NCBI RefSeq assembly: GCF_000003815.2
Contig: NC_049983.1
Coordinates: 10,448,699-10,512,698, forward strand
Direction of reading: 5' to 3'
Origin: Branchiostoma floridae
Lineage: Eukaryota > Chordata > Leptocardii > Amphioxiformes > Branchiostomatidae
Length of the DNA stretch: 64,000 bases
Positions 21,495 through 31,400 of this stretch are shown one piece after another. A model generated the notes under the pieces. The model had not been told where the DNA came from. It saw nothing but the letters and a program-made list of their open reading frames with translations, and did not search any database. The position numbers were made by a program, and so were the translations under genes. Position 1 is the stretch's first letter. Each line of letters begins with the position of its first letter.

Positions 21495-22470
21495 TGATAT
21501 CGGTTTCTATATGTCATCGTGAAACACAGTAATGTTGCACAAAAAGGCGTAATAATGATGAACGTTATCGAACGCGCATACGGACCACTAAATGTTCTAA
21601 GAGTAAATTCCATGTAACAATATTTCTACCAGAATGATGTGTGAACTATATATACTGTAGCGGAATTTTGTTACTATTCAACAATGTTTTTAAATACATT
21701 ACCTGACCAGGATTCCATACTGGTCTTCGCAGGACAAGACACATGCGACTAGGAACCGAATTACATTAGCGGAGCAGGCGTAGTGATATCGGATCCTATA
21801 TGTCATCGTGAAACACAGTGATGTTGCACAAAAGGGTGTATTAATGAACGTTACCTAACGAACATACGGATCACTAACTGTTTTAAGAGTAAATTCAGTG
21901 AAAAGGACAAACTTGTTGGCGTTTGTTGTATGCATATTCACATAATTATACCTGGATTCCTATTCCTATATATAAGTAAACAACCGGAAGAAATTATATT
22001 GCTGTAACCTTATAAGGCTTATTTATACCAGAAATCATTCTGGTGTGAATGATGTGTTCAGTGCAGGAATTTTTTTACCTGTCAGCAATGTTTTGCAATA
22101 CAATACCTGGCCAGGATTGGTCATCCACGGACGAGACACGTGCAATTAGGTACCGACTTACGTTACTGATATGTCACCGTGAAACACAGCAATGTTGCAC
22201 AAAAAGGTGGAGTAATGAACGTTATCGAACGCACATACGGAACACTAACTGTTTTAAGAGTAAATCCAGTTAAGAAAAGGACAAATTTGTTGGCATTTGA
22301 TGTATGCATATGCACATCATTATACCATGATTCCTATTCCTATAAGTAAACAACCGGAAGAAATTATACGTGTATATATTTATACCAGAAGGATGTGGAA
22401 CTCTGTATACAATACAGGAATTTTGTTACCAGTCAGTACTGTTTTGAAAGGACAGTACATACGTTGTGGA
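21409..22470 (+). repeat. tandem triplication of the chs 3' end (tail codons plus 3' UTR)
   Basis: Unit 1 (from about 21409) contains the real C-terminal codons and stop. Unit 2 (from about 21699) repeats them as YLTRIPYWSSQDKTHATRNR and then ITLAEQA with the stop at the same place. Unit 3 (from about 22098) has a deletion and is frameshifted. Shared blocks after the stop are ATATGTCATCGTGAAACACA, ATGTTGCACAAAA, TTTTAAGAGTAAATTC and AACCGGAAGAAATTATA. Units 2 and 3 lie downstream of the true stop and are expected to be 3' UTR or spacer. Confidence 0.85.
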
Positions 22471-22753
22471 AACTTCTGAAATGACTACACTATTCTCAAG
22501 TTGTAAACTTCAATCATTCTAGCAATGCAAACAGCGTAGAAAATGGGTTTACAACCTTTGTGGTTAGCAACACTTGGACAATTCAAACTTTGATATCCTG
22601 CTTTATGCAACGATAGATTTTGACATTGGGAAAACTTTTTTTTTACTCTTTGCGTACGAATCTGCTTCAAAAAGTATCCAGGACAAGTCGTAATATGGAA
22701 TCTTTTCGACCTTGACTTTGAAGTGCAACAATGTTATCGGATATTTAAGTGGC

Positions 22754-22759
22754 AATAAA
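22754..22759 (+). terminator. possible polyadenylation signal of chitin synthase (AATAAA)
   Basis: First clear AATAAA on the + strand after the stop, about 1.26 kb downstream and beyond the triplicated unit. Transcript data are needed to confirm it. Confidence 0.35.
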
Positions 22760-22989
22760 GTATTTACGATTACACTTGAATGTGTCAAATTACTGGTAGA
22801 AACCACAATCATGTGATAAGAGGCCAACACTGCATTCCGGCAACATATCAGTGGAGAAATGATTATAACCTTCGCCAAATGGTTATGTTTATCTTCGTCA
22901 GAAGGTTGATATAATATGTTTTGAGTGTGTTTGTGTGTCTGTTGACAACATAACTCGAGAAGATTTGGATGGATCCTGTTGATATTTAT

Positions 22990-24123
22990 ATAACGTTTAT
23001 TGATTGTTTCAACAACCTCTAAATACATTGCAGCGCCCTAAGGCGCTGAATTGCGTATTTAGGCATTAAAAGCATTTACACATACATTAAAAACTTAACA
23101 TGGTAGGGCAATTAGACTAACCTTTTAAAGGCTTACAATCATAACACACAAGTTACCATCATTTATAATCATATCGCACAAATGTGTCTTGTTTTACCAA
23201 TTACCAATCTATTACAATACAGATAGCACGGTAGTAGCTGACGATCGATAGTGACATGGAAGATCTCAACTTACATGCAGTGATTATCTTAACTGTTTAT
23301 TCAAGAGGGCTACGAAATACGGGATCGGGCTATTTTTATAACGATTTGTTTTGGCAAGAGGAATGTCAAGTAGATTAGCACCCTTCAAGCATTTTGTATG
23401 AATCTGAGAACGGGAAGGAGGTAACCAATGGCGGAAAGTTGGGGAGTTAAGTATCGACTTTGCAAACTTTAGGCTGAGGGTTTCTCTTCTTTTCTCAAGG
23501 GACGGTAAATCTAATTTGGCAAGGGCGCTGGTATAGCATTCATATTTAGAGCCGAGAATTATTCTAAGTGCTCGCTTCTGTATACGTTCAATCTTCATTA
23601 CTTGTTGCGTTGTGATATTTGAGTTCCAGACTGGAGCTGCATATTCAACAGTTGGGCGAATATAACACACGTAAAAATCGCAGAGGTCTTGAGCTGGGAG
23701 TCCGGAGCTTTTGAGTTTCTTCAACCAAAAGAGTCTTGAGCTAGCCTTTTTAGTTATGACATCTACATGTTTGTCCCATCTTAAATTACTAGAAAACCAA
23801 AGGCCTAGAATACAAGCAGTTTCCGTATAGTCGAGGGGCTTTTCATTAAGTAAAATACTAGGGGGTGGGGGACAGTCTTTCATGAAAGAAAATGTCATGA
23901 GCATACATTTCTCGCTATTTAAAATCATGTCATTTCTGATCGACCAGGTATTGAGTTGGTCAAGCGAGGATTGCATTAGACTCGCTTCATAATAGAGTCG
24001 ACTCTCATACACTGACAAGTCATCAACGTATTTATATCGATTTAAGATATCGTACCATTTGATAGGTGGGTAGGGGTCAAGAAAACGAAGGTCAAGTTCG
24101 ATAAACCTAAGGTACTTCAGCAA
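22990..24123 (-). pseudogene. 5'-truncated non-LTR retrotransposon (LINE), reverse-transcriptase C-terminal part
   Basis: An open frame at 23284-24123 (279 codons) contains KYVDDLSVYE, a form of the YxDD polymerase box. It continues with LNSEKCMLM, then GLWFSSNLRWDKHV and IERIQKRALRIILGSKYE, the thumb and post-RT region of CR1/Jockey-like LINEs. The N-terminal RT blocks and the endonuclease are absent. The 3' flank (22990-23283) contains an AATAAA on the minus strand near 22996, consistent with a LINE 3' UTR. This is a dead copy inserted between the chitin synthase and the EndoU locus. Confidence 0.85.
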
Positions 24124-24820
24124 AACTTCAATTTAACTCTGATAACTCTTGTTCTGTGGCTGTGACCTTTTTTAAGTGGTTGATGGTCCTTGGAGCAGAG
24201 AGTAAGTGCTGTAATTTTGGCCCCCATGTGCTTTTTTTCGGAACTGCAGGCGCCGATTTCCTTTCAAACTTTGGATTAGAGTAACTCGAGAACGTGTTGA
24301 TGGATGGTCATGAATTTGGGTATATAGATAGCGTAAGTGATGATTTACATAATGAAATATATTAATCATACAAATCAACAGCTAATTTGCATAATTGATG
24401 AGGAAATATAATAATTCCATAGTGGTAAATGATGACAATTTCATACAACACTATGAAGCTTATACTATGAATATACTATGAAGCTTAGTGAAGGTGAACA
24501 TTATTAGACATAAGTCATATTGATTTAATATTTACATAATTAATCAGGAAACACTGAAATGGTCTTCTCTGCAATGATAAGACTTTTTTTTACTCTTGGA
24601 TAGAGAGGATGATTGACAGAGACAAATTATGCAAATCAGGACCTTTTTTGCATAATTCATATGAAAAAAAAAAAAAATACTAGACTACAAAACATTCAAA
24701 CCATTTGGCGAAGGTATGAGGTCGTGGAACTCTAGTTTCTAATGGTTCCCACATGTATGCACTCAGAGTTTTTAAGTCGATGAGAAATTCCCACGCTCTA
24801 TAACAAGTCCCCGCATATGT
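24124..24820. other. intergenic spacer with dispersed-repeat fragments
   Basis: No gene is seen. The stretch has repeat-like pieces (GTAACTCGAGAACGTGTTGA, similar to sequence near 22955) and AT-rich direct repeats around 24450-24490 (CTATGAAGCTTA twice). Confidence 0.5.
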
Positions 24821-24821
24821 A

Positions 24822-24832
24822 ATATATATATA
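24822..24832 (+). promoter_or_regulatory. TATA box, leader exon A
   Basis: ATATATATATA followed by CCCATAGAGG lies about 50 bp before the ATG at 24882. The same arrangement precedes leader exon B at 28458, so the core promoter is duplicated along with the leader. Confidence 0.55.
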
Positions 24833-24881
24833 CCCATAGAGGGCTATGAGACATAGTAGACGTGTGGATAAAGTCTGCATC

Positions 24882-27800
24882 ATGTCGCTCGTCCAAGCTC
24901 TTATTGTGGTTCTTCTCGTCGCACGGCTCGGAGGGGTGAATAACGTTTACGCCTGCCTACCACGGCTTGTCGAAGGTAAGGTACGACAGCTCAGTGGAAG
25001 AGTTTCATGTAAACATTAGTCTGATTGAATCTAGACCACATAATGCTCTGTGTATTTTTTATATTCATGAAAAAATATCGAGTTTCCTCATCCTAGACCA
25101 AAGACCCCTTGAGCCTACGTCATATTTCCAAACCGGGCCCTGTCGGGCAGATTTCGGGAACGAAAAGTATGACACCAAAAACACCAACCCACATAAAGCG
25201 TCAAGAGAATAGTCGAGGGTGGTATTTGTGTATACTTTTACGTATACGTGTCTATTTTTCGTTTCCACAAACAACCCGACCGGGCTTAGGTTTGGAAATG
25301 TGACGTTATCCTTGTCCGGGGAGGGGTGAATGACGTTTATGCCTGCCTATCTTAAATGGTAGTCAGAGAGTGTAGTGAATTTGTGATATTTGTTTTCTTA
25401 GTTTACTATAATCCAGATATGGGGTATATGAAAATAGAGCCATATTTGTATAGGGAAAAGGTTCAGAAGAACCCTCAAAGATGTCCGGGTCAAGCGGGGA
25501 GCCGATGTCTCTTCAGACCACCACCTGCTGGCTGCAAGATACTACGTAGTTATTTGCGCTCAAATGTGAAATATTCTAGAACTAAGAATCTCAGATTTAC
25601 TACCACTTTTTGACACTTTTGTGTCATTATTTCACGTTTGCAACGTAAAGGATTATCCTGAAAACATTCTGCTCCAGGCAAGCTGTAACTTGGTGACCTC
25701 CCGAGTTAGACCCTCCTGTTCAGATTCCCTCCTGTTAGATTCAACAATATGCTGGCCACTGGTAGGTCCCCTGGGGTGGGATAATCAGTTAGCACATGGC
25801 AGACATTCCGTTTTTTAGCGGAAGTGTTATTAGTCTGGTGCATTTTACCTTTTCATGTACGGGGGACCTTTTTTGTTCAATTTTGGACTAGGTTTCTTAT
25901 TCAAAGGGCCTTGTTTTCAGTGGGAGTATTTCTGGACTGGTCTATTGTGCAAATTCACATGGGATGCACCGGAAGATTCCATTCTTGCACGGGGAATTTT
26001 GTAAGATACATTAATGGGCTAAAGTGTCATTAGTAGAAGTGATTTTTAAGCAAAAGTGTTCCATTTTTGCACATGGGTGATTTAATTTAGAACAGTCTAT
26101 TGTTACATGGGGAGGGAGATGACTGAAATATGCTGCATTTGCTCTCAAGAGAATGTCTGCGCATGCCTTTCTAGTTTGTATGTATGTGTGTGTGTGCGTG
26201 TTTGTGTGTGTTGTATGAACAGAGGGTGACAGGGAAGTTGATGAAGGATCTTTATGATATTTAGTGCATTTTTGGTAACTGTTGGTTATGAAGAAACGAC
26301 GAGATTGTGACCTTAAAGTGTATTAGCTTTATTTCGCACTGGACATTGAAGCTATGTGTTCTGAATGATGAACCGTCGGACTCCATCCCTGTAGTATTTG
26401 TTATGAATGAGTATTTTCTACATTTTCCACATACCAACCTATTTCCATCATGCACACATGACTATTAGTAGTATAGAGAATTGCTAAACTTTCTTTCCAA
26501 CACTAAGATAATGTAGGGACTTAAACCCTAAATTTTCGGTCTCCACAGAATGACCCTTTCTCTCTCCAGCAGTGACGTCAGGAAGACACCACTTTTGCAG
26601 GAGGGGGTCATAAATATCAGAAAGTCTATGTTGTCCCCCGTCTCTGTTGAGTGTGGGCCGATGAGCTCTGATGTGCAAAGCCTCCTTCACTCCTCGTGCG
26701 AAAAAATCCTGTTCTGAGTCTAGGACTTTAACACTGTCTTACGAGATGGAATGTCCCGGGGACTCTAGGTGTATATGTTGTGACACCTCAGAGTTAAAAG
26801 AGCTCGGACGTCGGTGTTCAAGGAACCTACGTTATCTTTGTGTTGGAAAGAAAGTTTAGCAATTCTCTATAATGTATTCTACCAACACAGATGAAATTTC
26901 ATGCACACATGACTATGTTTTTTCTGCAGATATCGATGGATGTGCTGGCGACCCGTGCGATACCAATGCTGCCTGTGCAGACGTTCCAGCTCCTGGGACC
27001 GGTCAGGACTGTACGTGTAACACTGGGTATGAGGGAGATGGATACACATGTACAGGTATAGCATATTCTTTCTTTGATTTGATTTTTCCATGAGGAGAAG
27101 AAAGGAGTGAAAATTGCTGTAGTTGCCCATAAGCAAATACATGTACCGCCCTTTCTAGTTTTATTTGACTTCTGTGATTGCGTGTATGGGAGTGTGTGTG
27201 TGTATTTTTATGTATGTGCGTTTGTGTGAACAGAATTTGGACAGATCCTTCTGAGGTTTAGTCAGTGTTGGCAACATGAAGGAACGATATAAAGTGAGCT
27301 GAAAATTTCATTTGTATGTCTTTTTTTGTGTTAACTTTGTGTATGTGTGTGTTTCAAACAGAAAATTTGTTGGATAGTGTTTAGTATGTTAGCAACTGGG
27401 TTTATAAAGAAGCGATCATTGTATTGTGACGCCGACATTTCATAAGGTATATATTTTGCACTGGTAACTTGGCAATTAAAGTTATGGGACCCCGGTTCTT
27501 CCAAGGAAATGGCCCTACTTGCGCTATTTCTATCAAAGATTATTTTCTAGTTTGTGCATTGACATATTTCACTGTACCCACATTTACACTTTCCTGCAGA
27601 TATCGATGGATGTGATCCCAACCCGTGCGATGCCAATGCTGCCTGTGCAGACGTCCCAGCTCCTGGGACCGGTCAGGACTGTACGTGTAACACTGGGTAT
27701 GAGGGAGATGGATACACATGTACAGGTAAAATAAATAATTCTTTACTATGCTTGATTGTGTGTACTTGTTTGTTTGTGTTTGTGTGAACAGGAGCTGGTT

Positions 27801-28249
27801 ACAGAACTCATTGACTGATGAATGAATATCAATGTGTTGGCAACTATTTATTAAATTAACAAGTATTAGATTGTGACCTCATTGTTTCATAGACTTCTAT
27901 GATAAAGTGATGGTAACTGGACAATTTTAGTAATGAGTTCTTATCAATAAAGCTCCCGTGCTTGCAGTGAGTTTTAAAGAATGTTGAAATAGCCTATAAG
28001 TTCTTGCTAAAAAAGAGCCCATACGTGCGATCGATATTCTTCTATAAATGTTAGAGTACACGTGTATTTTCTATTTTGCGTAACGACATATTTCACTGTA
28101 CACACATTTAATTGTTCCTGCAGATATCGATGGATGTGCTGGCGACCCGTGCGATGCCAATGCTGCCTGTGCAGACGTTCCAGCTCCTGGGACCGGTCAG
28201 GACTGTACATGTAATACTGGGTATGTGGGAGATGGATACACATGTACAG
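24882..28249 (+). CDS. leader exon A plus three cbEGF-like exons of a secreted EGF-SMB-EndoU protein
   Basis: Exons: 24882-24975 (leader), 26930-27055, 27600-27725 and 28124-28249. The leader encodes [20 protein letters not shown] and more, a signal peptide with an in-frame 39-nt insertion relative to leader B. Each EGF exon is 126 nt, phase 1-1, and encodes a 42-residue domain starting DIDGC with six cysteines and a GYxGDGYTC end, a calcium-binding EGF pattern. The three domains differ at only a handful of residues. The last EGF exon ends in phase 1, which fits the SMB exon at 29027, so the simplest model is one gene: leader, 3 EGF, SMB, EndoU (to 33059). A separate gene ending in the interval is less likely because no stop exon is visible. 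Confidence 0.7.
25095..25312. mobile_element. MITE family 2 (CCGGGCC-type ends), copy 1
   Basis: Left CGTCATATTTCCAAACCGGG, right GGTTTGGAAATGTGACG: inverted ends with internal ATTTTTCGTTTCC. The same ends occur at 30032-30500 and 31018-31212 within this locus. Confidence 0.7.
25465..25572 (+). pseudogene. LINE endonuclease fragment
   Basis: Reads RTLKDVRVKRGADVSSDHHL then LAARYY. The SDHHL block is the C-terminal catalytic motif of APE-type retrotransposon endonucleases. Only about 30 residues survive, inside the first intron of the EGF gene. Confidence 0.6.
26110..26155. repeat. dispersed repeat end shared with 37010-37055
   Basis: GGGAGATGACTGAAATATGC and TGCATTTGCTCTCAAG are the reverse complement of the start of the repeat at 37010. 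Both copies are in first or leader introns of EndoU-family genes. Confidence 0.5.
26473..26875 (-). mobile_element. inverted-repeat-bounded element with a Penelope-like GIY-YIG remnant
   Basis: The ends TATAGAGAATTGCTAAACTT (26473 on) and the inverse at 26826-26875 form TIRs of about 44 bp (including CTTTCCAACAC). Inside, the minus strand at about 26560-26690 reads KEALHIRAHRPTLNRDGG then QHRLSDIYDPLL, the conserved end of GIY-YIG endonuclease domains found in Penelope-like retroelements. A related remnant lies at about 56465-56580. The copy is fragmentary. Confidence 0.6.
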
Positions 28250-28276
28250 GTAATATATGTGTTTCAAGTAGCTGAG

Positions 28277-28365
28277 AAATCCGCACATGGGCCTGCCAAA
28301 AACACAGCTCTTACAAAAGGTTATTGCCTGTAATATCCTCACGCCCTAAAAATGTCTAAGGACTC
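28277..28365 (+). promoter_or_regulatory. upstream block conserved between EndoU-family promoters (copy B)
   Basis: Aligned blocks GGTTATTGCCTGTAAT, ATCCTC and TAAGGACT match those at about 36138-36222 upstream of the second EndoU gene (GGTTATTGTCCGTAAT, ATCCTC, TAAGGACT). Sequence outside the block is less alike. It lies 100-180 bp before the leader B ATG. Confidence 0.5.
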
Positions 28366-28386
28366 TTACGCTCTATAAACACACCC

Positions 28387-28404
28387 TATATATATATATA
28401 TATA
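28387..28404 (+). promoter_or_regulatory. TATA box, leader exon B
   Basis: A TA run followed by CCCATAGAGG about 55-70 bp before ATG 28458, the same arrangement as before leader A. It sits inside the intron that follows the third EGF exon, so it would act as an internal promoter. Confidence 0.55.
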
Positions 28405-28457
28405 CCCATAGAGGACTGTGAGGCACGGTAGATGTGTGGTACATGTCAGTCTGCATC

Positions 28458-31400
28458 ATGTCGCTCGTCCAAGCTCTTATTGTGGTTCTTCTCGTAGCAC
28501 GACATGTCGAAGGTACGTACGACAGCTCAGTGGCATAGTTTCATGTGGACATTGTTCCGTTATGATATCCATTATCCATATTGCGGCAGTTCCTCAAAGT
28601 TGTCTTTGTTTTGATTCTCATGACAAAATATCGGGTTTCATCATCCTAGACCAAAGAACCCTAATCCGGGGAGGGGTGTAACTTTTACATATTCATTTGT
28701 CTCTTCCATGGGGATGTATAACGTGTATGCCTGCCTGTCTCTGTAGTCAGAGGGTGTAGTGAATTTGTGATATTTGTTGTCCTAGTTTACACTATAGTCC
28801 AGATATGGGTTTAGTATAGAACCGTGTTTCATGTCTCCAATAGGAAGAGCTTAGAATGTCTCGTAGGTGTTATGGTGTGGAAATAGTATGGAAACTACTA
28901 TATATTTGGAGGAAATCTCTTCTTCTGCTAAGCCGTCATGAACTTAGCATGAGCTACCCCAGCCTGACTTGCATTAATGTTTCACTCTACATGTATATGT
29001 TATGATTAATACTACGTTGCATGTAGGTTCGTGCTACGGTCGGTGTGGCGAGGCCTACAACGCCGCGAACTCCTGCCACTGCAACTCGCGCTGTCCGGAG
29101 TTCAACAACTGCTGTAGCGACTACTACAGCATGTGTCCAAGTAAGGGATTTTCCTTATTTTAGCAAGTAGACTTAAATGCACGTTGTAACATGCAGGAAT
29201 CCTACATTTTATTATGTATACAAAGGCGCCAGCTGTAACTAAAAGTCGCGATTTATTTGTTATCGGTAATATAATGATACGTCCGTCCATAAAAGTACAT
29301 TGAAAAAAAGCAGGAATTACAGTACTAGCAAGAGCTATATTATACCTGGTGTTAAAGTTGGTTTTGCAAATAAAATATGCAAAACGGGCACCCGACCAAT
29401 CGAATGTGGACATTCTTCGGAAATAGGTACATTCCTCTAAAAAAAAGTGGACATTCTTAGACATTCAAGCGTACATTTCTCTTTGAAACCGGACGTTCCT
29501 CCGTTTGTGAGCGTGCTTTCCAGAGGAAATGTGTCCATCCCCGACATAATGTCCACATACATTTGGTCGGGGTATAGGAAGGAAATGTTACCGATTCTTT
29601 TATGCTAAATGGTCGGCAAAGACAAGGGTTGGTCNNNNNNNNNNNNNNNNNNNNNNNNNNNNNNNNNNNNNNNNNNNNNNNNNNNNNNNNNNNNNNNNNN
29701 NNNNNNNNNNNNNNNNNNNNNNNNNNNNNNNNNNNNNNNNNNNNNNNNNNNNNNNNNNNNNNNNNNNNNNNNNNNNNNNNNNNNNNNNNNNNNNNNNNNN
29801 NNNNNNNNNNNNNNNNNNNNNNNNNNNNNNNNNNNNNNNNNNNNNNNNNNNNNNNNNNNNNNNNNNNNNNNNNNNNNNNNNNNNNNNNNNNNNNNNNNNN
29901 NNNNNNNNNNNNNNNNNNNNNNNNNNNNNNNNNNNNNNNNNNNNNNNNNNNNNNNNNNNNNNNNNNNNNNNNNNNNNNNNNNNNNNNNNNNNNNNNNNNN
30001 NNNNNNNNNNNNNNNNNNNNNNNNNNNNNNNGAATCAGTGATGGCCCTTTGACTGTCTCACTTAGGCTTACGTTACATTTACATTTCCGAGCCCGGCCGC
30101 GATGTTTTAAGAAACGAGAAATAGAAATTATACCTAGAAGACTACACAATTCACGCCCAGTAACGAGAATTGTACTTGTCGTATATTGTGATGTCTTTCA
30201 TATCATTATTTGCACTTTCAACGAACAGCCCGGCCGGGCCCCGGTTTGGAAATGTGACGCTAGCCTAGGCTTAGGTCACATTTCCAAACCGGGGCCCGGC
30301 CGGGCATGTCTTTGGGAGTGAAAAGAATGATATGAAAGACATCAAAATATACGATATGTAAAAATTAAGTTCATGGGCATGATTTGTGTATTTTTCTAGG
30401 TATACTTTCTATTTTTCGTTTCTTAAAACATCCCGGCCGGGCCCCGGTTTGGAAATGTGACGTTAGCCTTAGTGTGTCAATCAAGGGGCCATCACTGATT
30501 CAGCAACCTATGCTATGCACATTCTATATAGCTTTTTCTGGATATGTTGCCATGTACAGATAATGATAATGGTAAATGTCGGACGACTTAATCACTCCAG
30601 TGTCTGGTAGTGTCCTAATTTCTTGATGGGAAAAATTGTTATCAAACAAATATGCCAAACGTTAAAAACAGAACATAGCAGACACATCTCATAAATAGAA
30701 AGGAGACAACAATAACAAAACGTAGATAATAGCTAAAAATGACTGAGAAATTTTTTTTTTTGGTACAGCTTATCTGGGACAGCGATGTGAACCGTGCCTC
30801 CGGCGGCCAGTACGCGCTCAACCTGCAGGGTCAGATAGCACAGAGCGCCGTCAGTCAACACCGGGACCTGGCTAGTGCCAAGTTAGTATTTCGAAAATCC
30901 TTCGACAGTATTTATCTTTTGAGCAACAAATCAGATCTACGCCTTTTTTTAGGAAAATCGTGACGTTTACTGACTTTTTTTGTGCACATGTTCAATTCAG
31001 CTAAGACAACACCTGCTTAGGACAACGTCACATTTCCAAATTGGGACCCAGTTCGTGGAAACGAAAAATAGAAATGTATACGTTAAAGACATACACAAAT
31101 AATTCCCACGACTATTCTTTTACGTCTTGTGTAGTTTGCAGTCTTTTATATCATACATTTTGTTCCCGAAAGCTATCCGGCCGGGCACCGGTTTTGAAAT
31201 GTGACCTAAGCATTTGTAACGAGTCATCAAGAATTGCAGTTGGACATTGCATGCAAAACAGCATCAGATCTGAATAGAAATATGACCGTAGAGTAATGCA
31301 GTTAACGTTGGAGCCGAAGAAACATTATGATGAACTGCACGGCAATATTCAGTTAAGCAGGTGATAAACCTGTGAACGCTTTCCTAATCAACACCTGCAC

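Noticed and set aside
29602..30321. Long open frames across the N run
   Set aside because: Unknown bases cannot show stops, so these frames are artefacts of the gap. The same applies to frames over 3175-3274.
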